A DNA stretch of 64,000 nucleotides from CAZPRY01 sp964589175 (GTDB lineage Bacteria; Fidelibacterota; UBA2242), in NCBI GenBank assembly GCA_964589175.1, contig CAZPRY010000018.1, forward strand, positions 6,507-70,506, given 5' to 3'. Of the stretch, positions 1 through 7,754 are shown in pieces. How positions within the stretch are numbered: the first letter of the stretch is position 1; each line of letters opens with the position of its first letter. Both the position numbers and the translations under genes were made by a program. The notes below the pieces were generated by a model that was not told the DNA's origin, searched no databases, and worked only from the letters and a program-made list of their open reading frames with translations.

Positions 1-1
1 C

Positions 2-157
2 GAAACGGTCATCGCGGTTTTCGGCGGCTGGCTGCTGCTTAATGAAATTCTTACGTTACGTGAGTTCCTGGGCTGCGCGCTGGTGCTGGCGGCGATGCTG
101 GCCGCGCAACTGGGAAGGGAAGTGATTTATTCAAACGTTGCAAAGAATGATCATTAA
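2..157 (+). CDS. EamA/DMT-family transporter, C-terminal end (partial)
   Basis: The window opens inside this gene; only the last 51 residues are present. They contain two hydrophobic stretches separated by a short polar turn (GGWLLLNEILTLREFLGC, then ALVLAAMLAAQL), the usual last two helices of the ten-helix drug/metabolite transporter fold, followed by a short polar tail ending in NDH. In EamA proteins this part has the pattern 'F.GW.LL.E.L...E..G..LIL.G...AQ', which is seen here. The substrate cannot be told from this fragment. The stop codon overlaps the stop of the convergent gene on the minus strand, so the two transcripts meet tail to tail without a visible terminator. Confidence 0.7.
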   Translation, partial: ETVIAVFGGWLLLNEILTLREFLGCALVLAAMLAAQLGREVIYSNVAKNDH

Positions 158-522
158 CATTGTAGAACATTATCAAGAGTATTCGAGAAGAGAGTGAAAT
201 ACGGATCAGGAAAAAACAAATCGATAACTTTTCTGTAAGTCTCTTTTAGTATTTTCAAGTTTTTAGGCTGTTCGTGAAAGTCCTTGCAATGTTCATTGAG
301 TGATATGTTAAAACTATTTAGCATCTCGTTAAATTTTTTATCATCAATTCTGATATTGGTCTTAAACCATTGTAGTTGTTGAAGAATTTTTTCTTTGTTG
401 ACACGATAATCCTCTAAATAGTTTTTAACCTTTATTAACGCAGATCCGAGCGGATTCGAATTATCGAACCATGTTTTAGCATTATCATCTTTACAATGGT
501 CTGTGTTCACAACCCACCACAA
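154..522 (-). CDS. Hypothetical protein, probably frameshifted near its start
   Basis: This is a 122-residue open frame with no family I recognise. It is charged and probably helical, with acidic and lysine-rich segments and no signal peptide or membrane segment. The frame has no good start: it would begin at a TTG at 522. A strong ribosome site (AAAAGGAGTG) and ATG lie upstream at 584 in another frame, which encodes MENIEDEKDIIMY and then stops about 26 codons on. The frame used here is open upstream as NYVYDYILYRRLWW, so the two pieces look like one gene broken by a single-base indel, either real or a sequencing error. The intact gene would span 154-584. The region is much more AT-rich than the trp operon. 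It lies 34 nt downstream of the DUF4160 gene and probably shares its transcript. Confidence 0.45.
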   Translation of the reverse strand: MWWVVNTDHCKDDNAKTWFDNSNPLGSALIKVKNYLEDYRVNKEKILQQLQWFKTNIRIDDKKFNEMLNSFNISLNEHCKDFHEQPKNLKILKETYRKVIDLFFPDPYFTLFSNTLDNVLQC

Positions 523-617
523 TCTTCGGTAAAGAATGTAATCATATACATAATTATGTCTTTCTCATCTTCAATATTTTCCATTAACACTCCTTTTCTT
601 AAAAGTTAGCAGTATTA

Positions 618-980
618 TTATTCCATATATTCTCCAACCGGACAATCGGATGGTCGGCGTACATTCCACTGATTGATTAAATTATTTTTGTGTTTTGTGT
701 GCCAGTCCCGGATTACTCTAAAATATTGTGACAGACTCTGGCCGCGAAGTGGTGTACAATCTTTTATTGTAAAATCGTTGGATTTTCCTTGATAGCTGAC
801 TCTGAAATGGGGAGGCGGGTGCTCATTGGAGAATATTTTAACATCCAAGCCGTTCAATTTGTCCACAAGTCTTTCTTGTACATGTAAAACGCTGGATTTG
901 TCTTTTTCGGTGTTTTTTTGTAGAGCATTTAAAAGATCTTCTTTTGCATGCCCCTTAAATTCAATACTCCATATTGTCAA
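618..980 (-). CDS. DUF4160 domain-containing protein
   Basis: This 120-residue protein carries the DUF4160 signature EHPPPHFRV near residues 53-61, within a segment that runs from a predicted metal- or nucleic-acid-facing strand into a C-terminal helix. DUF4160 proteins are small and of unproven function; many lie beside toxin-antitoxin or DUF2442 genes. The chosen start is a TTG at 980 because the sequence AAAGGAGGGAAT lies just 5' of it, an unusually good ribosome site, and no ATG in frame fits better. Compared with the usual ~80-90 residues it has an extra N-terminal helix (about 35 residues). AT-rich composition and the neighbouring orphan gene suggest a horizontally acquired pair. Function unknown. 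Confidence 0.7.
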   Translation of the reverse strand: MTIWSIEFKGHAKEDLLNALQKNTEKDKSSVLHVQERLVDKLNGLDVKIFSNEHPPPHFRVSYQGKSNDFTIKDCTPLRGQSLSQYFRVIRDWHTKHKNNLINQWNVRRPSDCPVGEYME

Positions 981-1112
981 ATTCCCTCCTTTCCATACTT
1001 AATTTACATCATCAAAAAACGTTAATAAACTGGTCAATAATTGTGCCATAAAGTTAAGTATCATTATTGTGTCAGAAATATAAATAAAATTATTTATTCT
1101 ACCTTCGAAATA

Positions 1113-1350
1113 CCACAGGCGTAAGCCTGTGGATGGAAGTATCCGCTGTCTTATGCTATATTATGTAGATGGAATACAAGAAACAAGCCCATGCCGTATA
1201 TTACACCCGTTATCACATAGGCTACTTTGTATCGACTGTTGGCATCAATGAAAGTGTGATAAGGGAATATATAGAGAAGCAGTCGCAAGAAGACAGCGGA
1301 CAAGCGAAGCTTGTACTCTGATATTTAATGCTACGGGCGTGAGCCCGTAG
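1113..1350 (+). mobile_element. Internally deleted IS200/IS605-like element
   Basis: The stretch begins with a perfect 8-bp stem hairpin with loop GTAA (1113-1132) and ends with a perfect 8-bp stem hairpin with loop GTGA (1331-1350), followed by TTTTTAC. Subterminal hairpins of this kind are what the Y1 transposase of IS200/IS605 elements recognises at left and right ends. Between them is a 50-codon open frame whose N-terminus and C-terminus match opposite ends of TnpA, so the central catalytic part has been removed cleanly and in frame. The result is a ~240-bp non-autonomous derivative. No terminal inverted repeats or target duplication are expected for this family and none are seen. Confidence 0.7.
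1169..1321 (+). pseudogene. tnpA remnant (IS200/IS605 Y1 transposase), N- and C-termini fused
   Basis: The 50-residue translation begins MEYKKQAHAVYYTRYHI, the standard opening of IS200 TnpA (H..Y....YH.V), and ends GYFVSTVGINESVIREYIE, the standard closing (YF.STVG.....I..YI). A full TnpA is about 130-155 residues; the HUH histidine pair and the catalytic tyrosine helix are absent, so the protein cannot be active. The junction is in frame, between the Ile of YHI and the Gly of GYF. Because the ends are preserved, the element could still be moved in trans by a full-length relative elsewhere in the genome. This is inference. Confidence 0.75.
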
Positions 1351-1458
1351 TTTTTACTTTGCGTCAATATGTCGTTATAATTTCAGGCGGGATGTTTTAG
1401 GGTCAGAGAAAGAGGGAGTTTGTGCAATATTAACAGTAAATAAGGCTTCTCGAAGACA

Positions 1459-1713
1459 TCAATCGTAATGCGTCCACATACGGATAATTTTAACAATCCC
1501 CTCTTCTTCTAAAACCTGATAGATCAGTCGATGCTGGATGTTGATGCGCCGTGAAAAAGCGCCGGTTAAGTCGCCGAGTAGTTTCTCATAAGCAGGCGGA
1601 GAAAGGAAGGGATCGTTTTCTAAAATCGACAGTAATTCAAGAACTTTCGGTTTGAGCCCCGCATGTGCAATTTTTTGGGCATCTTTCCGGGTATAGACCA
1701 GTTTCCAGCTCAC
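1459..1713 (-). CDS. Txe/YoeB-family toxin (RelE/ParE superfamily mRNA interferase)
   Basis: YoeB-type toxins bind the ribosome and cut mRNA at the A site. The protein shows the family core: YEKLLGDLTGAFSRRINIQHRLIYQV, with the catalytic glutamate/arginine region, and the C-terminal KIIRMWTHYD in which the His-Tyr pair is catalytic. The frame is open to a GTG at 1734, but a GTG at 1713 overlaps the antitoxin stop as GTGA and gives the normal length (84 residues, VSWKLVYTRKDAQ as first residues), so that start is preferred. It is the downstream partner of the YefM/Phd-like gene and should be translationally coupled to it. All key residues appear intact. Confidence 0.9.
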   Translation of the reverse strand: MSWKLVYTRKDAQKIAHAGLKPKVLELLSILENDPFLSPPAYEKLLGDLTGAFSRRINIQHRLIYQVLEEEGIVKIIRMWTHYD

Positions 1714-1952
1714 CAGCCCGGCTCCGTGGAACACTCTTCAATAGGTGTGTTCAGTCCTTCAATAATCGACTCCCGCATGCCGGGGATAGAAGTAAGGTAC
1801 AGGGTTTCTTCGACGGCTCGCCAGTCATCTTCCGAGATTAAAATTGCGTTGCCGCGTTTGCCGGTGATTTGGATCGGCTGGTGGTCCCGGTTGGTTTCTT
1901 CCAGAAGTTCGAATAATTTACTGCGGGCATTTGTAACGGTTATGGTCTTCAT
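1710..1952 (-). CDS. YefM/Phd-family antitoxin
   Basis: This 80-residue protein neutralises the adjacent YoeB-like toxin and represses its own promoter. It has the Phd/YefM fold: ITVTNARSKLFELLEE (DNA-binding N-terminal half, residues 4-19), QPIQITGKRGNAILISEDDW in the middle, and a C-terminal tail (YLTSIPGMRESIIEGLN) that in this family is unstructured until it wraps the toxin. It is the first gene of the pair and ends in a 4-nt overlap (GTGA) with the toxin start. Family autoregulation by palindromes upstream of the start is known in general; I do not see a convincing operator here, though GTACGCAATCCTGTACGC at 1977-1996 is a short direct repeat just upstream. Confidence 0.88.
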   Translation of the reverse strand: MKTITVTNARSKLFELLEETNRDHQPIQITGKRGNAILISEDDWRAVEETLYLTSIPGMRESIIEGLNTPIEECSTEPGW

Positions 1953-2028
1953 CTCTTCCTCTTTTTACTTTCGCAACGTACGCAATCCTGTACGCATTTA
2001 AAAGAAAAATTTCTTTTTCACGGTTGGA

Positions 2029-3204
2029 TCAGGGCCGAGCGCTGTTCGGACGTGCCGGGATCATCACGGCAAAAACAACCGCACCGGCGGCACAAAGCAT
2101 TGCCGAAATGATAATCGGCATTACGTAGGATTGCAGGTGGTCGAAGAGCCAGCCGCCGGCCAGAGGCCCGATGATACCGGCCAGTCCATAAGATAGAAAT
2201 ACATAAGGGTAGATTTCGCTCAGCCGTTCGACACCGTAGAGCAGGCTGACTTCTGTCGCGAAAAGCACGAAGTTAGCCCCGAACCCCAGCCCGATTAAAA
2301 AGGGCAGAAAGAGAAAGGTGGCGTTTGTCCGGGCAGCGGGCAGGATCAGGATTGTAAAGAGTCCCAGAAAACCGAGGGCGAGAAGAATCGACTTGCGGCC
2401 GCCGAGTTTATCGGAAATAAGGCCCCAAAGCACGCGGCCGAGCATATTTCCGATTGCCAGGAAGCTAATCGCAATGGTCGCATAGTTATCCGAGACGCCG
2501 TAGTATAAACCGATGGGTTTCAGGTTACCGATCACGACCAGGCCGGCAAAAGTGCCGCTGAACATGGCCAGAAACAACGCCCAGAGTTTCTTATCGGTCA
2601 ACAATGCCGCGACCGGCAGGTTGCCCGGGGACGATGATTTTTGAAGGGTTGGCGGCACGGCAATCAGCAGGGAGCAGAGCAGAACGACGATCCCGTAAAC
2701 AATTCCGATGATCCGGAAGATGCCCAAAACCGCGACATTATCGGTAAGCAACTGCTTCACGATGAAAGAGAGCAGTATTGCGCCGCCGCCGAAGCCGGCC
2801 ACGGAAACGCCGGTAATCAATCCTTTATGTTTCGGGAACCATTTGATAGGCGTCGCCAGCGCCGCGACATAGCCGTAGGCAATTCCGGCCCCCGAAAAGA
2901 CGCCGATTCCCAGGAGCAGCAGCAGGGACTTTCCGGCGGAAAATGAGGCGATCAGATATCCGGCGCCGAAAAGCATAGCACCGACCAGGGCGGTATGTTT
3001 CGGGCCGCGTCTTTTTTCCATTTTCCCGGCAAAGACCATCGCAATGGCAAACATCGTAATCGTGAATCCGAAAATCATCTGAGTGCTTGCGCTGCTGAGC
3101 AGATGTTCGGCCTGCAAGGGCGGAACGAAGATACTCCAGGCATAGACACCGCCGATGCAGATCATGATGATGAAGGATGCCAGCGTTACGATATATTTTT
3201 TCAT
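2029..3204 (-). CDS. OFA-family MFS transporter (oxalate/formate antiporter type)
   Basis: This 391-residue polytopic protein has about twelve hydrophobic segments. The N-terminus (IGGVYAWSIFVPPLQ, residues 17-31) is the hallmark of the oxalate/formate antiporter (OFA) branch of the major facilitator superfamily, and the loop after helix 2 has the MFS motif GKMEKRRGPK. Helix 5 is glycine-rich (GFGGGAILLSFI). OFA proteins move small carboxylates across the inner membrane; the substrate here cannot be read from sequence. The gene follows trpA by 92 nt on the same strand with no strong terminator between, so it may be read through from the trp operon. A role with an aromatic-pathway acid is possible but unproven. 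Confidence 0.85.
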   Translation of the reverse strand: MKKYIVTLASFIIMICIGGVYAWSIFVPPLQAEHLLSSASTQMIFGFTITMFAIAMVFAGKMEKRRGPKHTALVGAMLFGAGYLIASFSAGKSLLLLLGIGVFSGAGIAYGYVAALATPIKWFPKHKGLITGVSVAGFGGGAILLSFIVKQLLTDNVAVLGIFRIIGIVYGIVVLLCSLLIAVPPTLQKSSSPGNLPVAALLTDKKLWALFLAMFSGTFAGLVVIGNLKPIGLYYGVSDNYATIAISFLAIGNMLGRVLWGLISDKLGGRKSILLALGFLGLFTILILPAARTNATFLFLPFLIGLGFGANFVLFATEVSLLYGVERLSEIYPYVFLSYGLAGIIGPLAGGWLFDHLQSYVMPIIISAMLCAAGAVVFAVMIPARPNSARP

Positions 3205-3295
3205 GCTGCCTTTCCGGGTTGAAATGGAAGAGGAATATACGAGCGCGGATGAAAGATTTCAACCTTTTTGCCGGAGGCCGGGCAGCGCTCGAAGA

Positions 3296-4078
3296 TTATC
3301 CTTCGTCGCAGGCTTTGCGTAACGCACCGATCAGTTGCAGCGCATCTTCCCGGCTGTTCATCAGGCGTTTGATCATGGCGCTGCCGACAATTACGCCGTC
3401 GCAAAACGGGGCAAATTGTTTTACGTCCTGCGGTGAAGAGATGCCGAAACCGATCAGCATTTTATTATTTTGTAATGTGTGGTAAGTGCGCTGCAGGTTG
3501 GCGAGAGTTCGCTCATCGAAATGATTGCGCTCGCCGGTTGTGCCGGTCACGCTGACACAGTAGACGAATCCCGAACTGCGCCGGTCGATTTCGATAATGC
3601 GTTCTTTGGGGGACGTTGGCGTGGTCAATAGAATGCGATCGATTCCGGTGTTGGATTGGCCGAAAAAATCGTCGTATTCCTCCAGCGGGACATCCGGGAT
3701 AATCAATCCGTCCACGCCGGCATTTGCGGCATCGGCGTCGAAGCGCTCAAAACCGTAATGAATGATCGGGTTGGAATAGCCCATCAGAATCAGCGGCCTG
3801 GCGGCGGACTTTTTAATAGCTTCGGCCATTTGTAGCACGGTGTGAAGGTCCATGCCGTTCGCCAGGGCGACCTGTGAGGAATTCTGGATGACGGGTCCGT
3901 CCGCCAGCGGATCACTGAAGGGAATTCCGATTTCCAGGAGGTCGGCCCCAGCGTCGTAAATGCTTCGGGCCAGCTCAACGAAATTCTCTTTTCGCGGAAA
4001 ACCGGCCGTCAGGAAAACCGACAGCGCTTTGCGATTCTTCGAATTGACACTTTGAATGGTATCGGCGATAAACGACAT
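3296..4078 (-). CDS. trpA: Tryptophan synthase alpha chain
   Basis: TrpA cleaves indole-3-glycerol phosphate to indole and glyceraldehyde-3-phosphate and passes indole through a tunnel to TrpB. The protein is a TIM barrel of 260 residues, normal for the family. With the ATG at 4078 as start, the catalytic pair falls exactly at Glu49 (DLLEIGIPFSDP) and Asp60 (ADGP), the canonical numbering. That and a TGATG junction with the trpB stop support this start over a TTG one codon upstream. Phosphate-binding loops (IGFGISSPQD; GVIVGSAMIK) are present near the C-terminus. It is the last biosynthetic gene of the operon and is translationally coupled to trpB. Confidence 0.97.
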   Translation of the reverse strand: MSFIADTIQSVNSKNRKALSVFLTAGFPRKENFVELARSIYDAGADLLEIGIPFSDPLADGPVIQNSSQVALANGMDLHTVLQMAEAIKKSAARPLILMGYSNPIIHYGFERFDADAANAGVDGLIIPDVPLEEYDDFFGQSNTGIDRILLTTPTSPKERIIEIDRRSSGFVYCVSVTGTTGERNHFDERTLANLQRTYHTLQNNKMLIGFGISSPQDVKQFAPFCDGVIVGSAMIKRLMNSREDALQLIGALRKACDEG

Positions 4079-5289
4079 CAACTGTTCTCCTTCCGGTAGT
4101 TCATGATAATATCCAGATCTTTGTCGCCGCGCCCGCTGACATTGACGACTACGATATCAGTGGCCTTGGTCTGCGGCATAAGTTCTTCGAGGTAGGCCAG
4201 CGCATGGGCGGATTCGAGTGCAGGTAGAATGCCCTCCAGCTCGGAAAGCCGGTGCAGCGCCTGCACAGCCTGGTCGTCCGTGACGTAGACATAGCGCGCG
4301 CGATCCTGTTCCTGTAAAAAGGAGTGCTCGGGTCCGACTCCGGGATAATCCAATCCGGCCGAGATGGAATAGACTTCAAGCACCTGCCCGTCATCATCCT
4401 GGAGCAGCAGGGTCTTCATGCCGTGCAGGACGCCCATCGTTCCGCGCGTAAGCGTCGCGCAGTGCTGGTCCGTATCAATCCCCAACCCGGCCGCTTCCAC
4501 GCCCACCAGGCGCACCTTTCGGTCGCCGAGAAACGGGTAAAATATGCCGATGGCATTCGAGCCGCCGCCCACGCAGGCCACGATGTAATCGGGCAGCTTG
4601 TTTTCAAGTCGCAGAATCTGTTGGCGCGTTTCCGTGCCGATTATCGACTGGAAATCTCGCACCATCATCGGGTAAGGGTGCGGCCCGACCACGGAACCGA
4701 TAACATAGTAGGTATTTTCAACGTTCGTGACCCAGTCGCGAATGGCTTCGTTGGTGGCGTCTTTGAGTGTGCGATTGCCGGATTCGACCGGGACCACCTC
4801 GGCGCCCAGCATCTTCATCCGAAAGACATTCATCTTCTGGCGTTCGATATCCACTGCGCCCATGTAGACCACGCACTGCAGGCCGAATTTGGCGCAGATG
4901 GTTGCGGTCGCCACGCCGTGCTGCCCGGCGCCGGTTTCGGCGATGATGCGCCGCTTGCCCAATTTGCGCGCGAGCAGCATCTGGCCCAGGACATTGTTGA
5001 GTTTGTGCGCCCCGGTATGGCAGAGGTCTTCGCGCTTCAGATAGATTTTGCCGCGGCCGTAGCGTTCGGTCAGGCGGGCGGCGAAAGTCAGCGGTGTCGG
5101 CCGGCCGTTGTATTCCGACTGCAGTTGCGCCAGTTCCATCTGAAAATCCTTGTCCTGAGAGAATTCGCGATAGCTCTGGTCCAGTTCCAAGAGCGCTCTC
5201 ATGAGCGTCTCCGGGACAAAGCGGCCGCCGAAAGTGCCGTATTTCCCGCGGCTGTTGGGCCAGCTGTAGTTCAAATCCGGCTTCGTCAT
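4078..5289 (-). CDS. trpB: Tryptophan synthase beta chain
   Basis: TrpB joins indole and serine to make tryptophan using pyridoxal phosphate. The 403-residue protein has the PLP lysine at K96 in EDLCHTGAHKLNN and the phosphate-binding loop GGGSNAIG. Length and motifs are those of the classical TrpB1 type that partners TrpA, not the longer TrpB2. The start ATG overlaps the trpF stop in an ATGA junction. A 329-codon antisense open frame covers almost all of this gene but is a by-product of codon usage. The gene belongs to the attenuator-controlled trp operon. Confidence 0.97.
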   Translation of the reverse strand: MTKPDLNYSWPNSRGKYGTFGGRFVPETLMRALLELDQSYREFSQDKDFQMELAQLQSEYNGRPTPLTFAARLTERYGRGKIYLKREDLCHTGAHKLNNVLGQMLLARKLGKRRIIAETGAGQHGVATATICAKFGLQCVVYMGAVDIERQKMNVFRMKMLGAEVVPVESGNRTLKDATNEAIRDWVTNVENTYYVIGSVVGPHPYPMMVRDFQSIIGTETRQQILRLENKLPDYIVACVGGGSNAIGIFYPFLGDRKVRLVGVEAAGLGIDTDQHCATLTRGTMGVLHGMKTLLLQDDDGQVLEVYSISAGLDYPGVGPEHSFLQEQDRARYVYVTDDQAVQALHRLSELEGILPALESAHALAYLEELMPQTKATDIVVVNVSGRGDKDLDIIMNYRKENS

Positions 5290-5951
5290 GTTTCACATTT
5301 CCTTTCCAATTGAGTTCCAGCGCAAAAGGCCGCATTCTCCGATCGATTCAGGTGTTGGATGATTTCCATAAATTGGGTCACCTTGCGAGGATCTTTCTTG
5401 CCCGGGCGGGCCTCCAGTGATGAGGATAAATCCACCGCAACAGGCGCGATATTGCGATAAATTTCCTCGATATTTTCGGCCGAAATTCCCCCCGCCAGAA
5501 TGACTCGGTCGCGCAATTTGGATGGAATTCTGTACCAGTCGAAAGATCGCCCGGTACCGCCCGGGGCCAGCGGATGAAACGCATCCAGTAAAATTGTGCA
5601 ATCTCCGAATTCCTCCAGTTGCCGAAAGTCAAAATCCGGTGTGATCCGCAGGGCCTTGATCGCCGGGTATTTTATTTTAGCGATAAAGTGTCTGTCTTCC
5701 TCACCGTGCAACTGCACCCCGTTCAGTCTGACTTCGGCGGCGATGCGATTGACTTCTTCGGCCGGGGCATTGACGAATACGCCGATCTTCTGCGTAAAAA
5801 ACGGCAGCTCCCGGCAAATTGAGCGGGCGTTTTCCGGTTCGATATAGCGCCGGCTTTGGGGGTAAAAGACGAAGCCCAGCGCGTCTGCTCCCAGGCGGCT
5901 GCAGAGCAGGGCGTCATCCCGATTGCTTATGCCGCAGATTTTAACCTTCAT
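5286..5951 (-). CDS. trpF: Phosphoribosylanthranilate isomerase
   Basis: TrpF converts phosphoribosylanthranilate to the carboxyphenylamino-deoxyribulose phosphate used by TrpC. The N-terminus VKICGISNRDDA carries the catalytic cysteine (C6 or C7 by start choice), and the general acid aspartate lies in TILLDAF. The phosphate-binding loop AGGISAENI and the closing AVDLSSSLEARPGKKD are standard. It is a separate gene here, not fused to trpC as in enterobacteria. At 221 residues it is slightly longer than usual because of a non-conserved C-terminal tail after IIQHLNRS. Its start overlaps the end of trpC by 11 nt and its stop overlaps trpB. Confidence 0.96.
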   Translation of the reverse strand: MKVKICGISNRDDALLCSRLGADALGFVFYPQSRRYIEPENARSICRELPFFTQKIGVFVNAPAEEVNRIAAEVRLNGVQLHGEEDRHFIAKIKYPAIKALRITPDFDFRQLEEFGDCTILLDAFHPLAPGGTGRSFDWYRIPSKLRDRVILAGGISAENIEEIYRNIAPVAVDLSSSLEARPGKKDPRKVTQFMEIIQHLNRSENAAFCAGTQLERKCET

Positions 5952-6735
5952 GCTGACACCATGCTCGCAATTCGTTCAGCGCCGCCGGAATATTCGCGGC
6001 TTTCATCAGGTGTTCGCCGACCAGGATAGCGGTTACACGGGATGATTTCAGGATTTCGATTTCCGCTTTCGACGAGATGCCGCTTTCGGATATCAGAATT
6101 ATGCCGGCGGGGAGATGTCCCGCGAGATCGACCGTGGTCTGCACCTCCACGCTAAAATCTTCGAGGTTGCGGTTGTTCACACCGATGATCCGGTTTCTGG
6201 CAAAATCGATTTTCTTGAGCTGCGAAGCGGAATGCAATTCCAATAATGTTTGCAGACCGAGCTCGCCGGCCGCGGCGGTCAGCTCCCCGATCTGCACAGC
6301 CGAAAGCGCTTCGGCAATCAGCAAAATCGCGTCGGCCCCGTAAGCTTTGGCCTCGAAGACCTGATATTCGTCGATGATGAAATCCTTGCGCAGGAGCGGC
6401 ACGGATTTGATGCGCGCGATGTCGTTTAGGTAGCGAATATCACCCTGAAAGAAGGTTCGATCGGTCAATATGGAAATCGCATCGGTGCCATTCTGCAGGT
6501 ACTGTTCGGCAATCGACAGATGATTAAAATCATCGCGGATGGCGCCTTTTGAAGGACTGGCTTTTTTGATTTCGGCAATGATGGCGATTGCGCTTTCCTT
6601 TTTCAAAGCTTCGGCAAATGACAGGCAGGGCGTTGCGAAGAACTCAAAATCTGTAAAGGACCGCAGCTGGAAACGCCGTCGCAGAAGTTTCACCTCATCT
6701 CTTTTGACGGCCAGAATTTCCTGTAGAATTGTCAT
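5941..6735 (-). CDS. trpC: Indole-3-glycerol phosphate synthase
   Basis: TrpC closes the indole ring, producing indole-3-glycerol phosphate with loss of CO2. The 264-residue TIM barrel has the N-terminal extension typical of the family (MTILQEILAVKRDEV), the catalytic lysine strand AEIKKASPSKG (around residue 57), the KDFIIDEYQ strand with its catalytic lysine, the IGVNNRNL loop and the SESGI phosphate site near the end. It sits between trpD and trpF; the start ATG overlaps the trpD stop as ATGA. Confidence 0.97.
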   Translation of the reverse strand: MTILQEILAVKRDEVKLLRRRFQLRSFTDFEFFATPCLSFAEALKKESAIAIIAEIKKASPSKGAIRDDFNHLSIAEQYLQNGTDAISILTDRTFFQGDIRYLNDIARIKSVPLLRKDFIIDEYQVFEAKAYGADAILLIAEALSAVQIGELTAAAGELGLQTLLELHSASQLKKIDFARNRIIGVNNRNLEDFSVEVQTTVDLAGHLPAGIILISESGISSKAEIEILKSSRVTAILVGEHLMKAANIPAALNELRAWCQHEG

Positions 6736-7754
6736 CGGCTACGTTCTCCGAATTCCGTCAGCAGTTTCAATTTTTGCCGGGCTTTGCCGGACAGCAGCGA
6801 CTCTTCGGCGGCTTCCCGGCAGGTGCGCAGGTTTTCGGAAAAACCGGCGCAGTAGAGCCCCATAGCCGCGTTCGCGGCGGTCACATAAAAGGCCGGTGTC
6901 TTTTTCGCGTTATTGAAAACATCCCGCAGAATTTCCGCATTGTGCTCAGCCGAGCTTCCCTTGAGTTGATCCAATTCTAATTTCGGGTAGCCGAAATCGT
7001 CGTTGGTCAGCGTATAGTTTTTCACGCCCTCCGAGCGTGAGTATTCGCAGACTTCGGTTTCTCCGGTCAGAGTGATTTCGTCCAGATGATCGTCAGTGCA
7101 GACGAAGCAGACTTTTTCCATATCCAGGTGAGCGGCGGCTTCTGCCATGATCTGCGCCGCTTTGAGATTGTAGGTGCCGATCAACTGGCGTTTGGTTGCG
7201 GCCGGGTTGGTCAGCGGCCCGAGAATATTGAAGACCGTTTTCATGCCCAGTTCCCGGCGCACGGGAGCCACGTGTTTCATGGCGGGATGGTAACGCGGTG
7301 CGAAAAGAAAGGCAATTCCGATTTCCTCAATGGCCTGTGCGGCCTGCTGTTCATCGAGATCGATATTGACCCCCAGGGCCGCCAGGACATCGGCGCTGCC
7401 GCTTTTACTGGAAATGGAGCGGTTGCCGTGTTTGGCGACCCGGACTCCGGCGCCGGCAACCACGAATGCCGCAGCGGTCGAAATATTGAAAGTCCCCGAG
7501 ACGTCGCCGCCTGTGCCGCAGACATCGATGATGTTGTTCTTCTGCACGAGAACTTTCACGCAGTTATCGCGCATGGCGGCGGCGAATCCGGCAACTTCCT
7601 GCGCCGTCTCGCCCTTACTTTTCAAAGCCGCCAGGAAGGCGGCAATCCGGGAATGGTTTTCCGTTCCGCTCATGATCCGGTTCATGGCCTGCCTGGCTTC
7701 CCCGAAAGAGAGGTCCTCCCGCCCGATGATTTTTTTAATGTAGTCTTGCATCAT
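6732..7754 (-). CDS. trpD: Anthranilate phosphoribosyltransferase
   Basis: TrpD transfers phosphoribosyl from PRPP to anthranilate. The 340-residue protein shows the glycosyltransferase family 3 fold: an N-terminal helical domain with the DYIKKII start, the PRPP loop DVCGTGGDVSGTFNISTA, KHGNRSISSKSGSADVLAALG, and the anthranilate-side segment FAPRYHPAMKHV..VRRELG. The start taken is the ATG at 7754, which overlaps the trpG stop as ATGA and has GGTGGAGGC just upstream; the frame is open to 7766. TrpD here is not fused to TrpG, unlike in E. coli. Confidence 0.97.
   Translation of the reverse strand: MMQDYIKKIIGREDLSFGEARQAMNRIMSGTENHSRIAAFLAALKSKGETAQEVAGFAAAMRDNCVKVLVQKNNIIDVCGTGGDVSGTFNISTAAAFVVAGAGVRVAKHGNRSISSKSGSADVLAALGVNIDLDEQQAAQAIEEIGIAFLFAPRYHPAMKHVAPVRRELGMKTVFNILGPLTNPAATKRQLIGTYNLKAAQIMAEAAAHLDMEKVCFVCTDDHLDEITLTGETEVCEYSRSEGVKNYTLTNDDFGYPKLELDQLKGSSAEHNAEILRDVFNNAKKTPAFYVTAANAAMGLYCAGFSENLRTCREAAEESLLSGKARQKLKLLTEFGERSR

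Noticed and set aside
3204..3296. Possible terminator between trpA and the OFA transporter
   Set aside because: GCCCGGCCTCCGGC followed by AAAAAGG gives only a weak stem and no U-tract on the minus strand.
4324..5313. 329-codon open frame antisense to trpB
   Set aside because: It is the reverse complement of a GC-rich conserved enzyme gene; no ribosome site, and its composition (rich in Ala, His, Gly, Asp, Phe) is typical of shadow frames.
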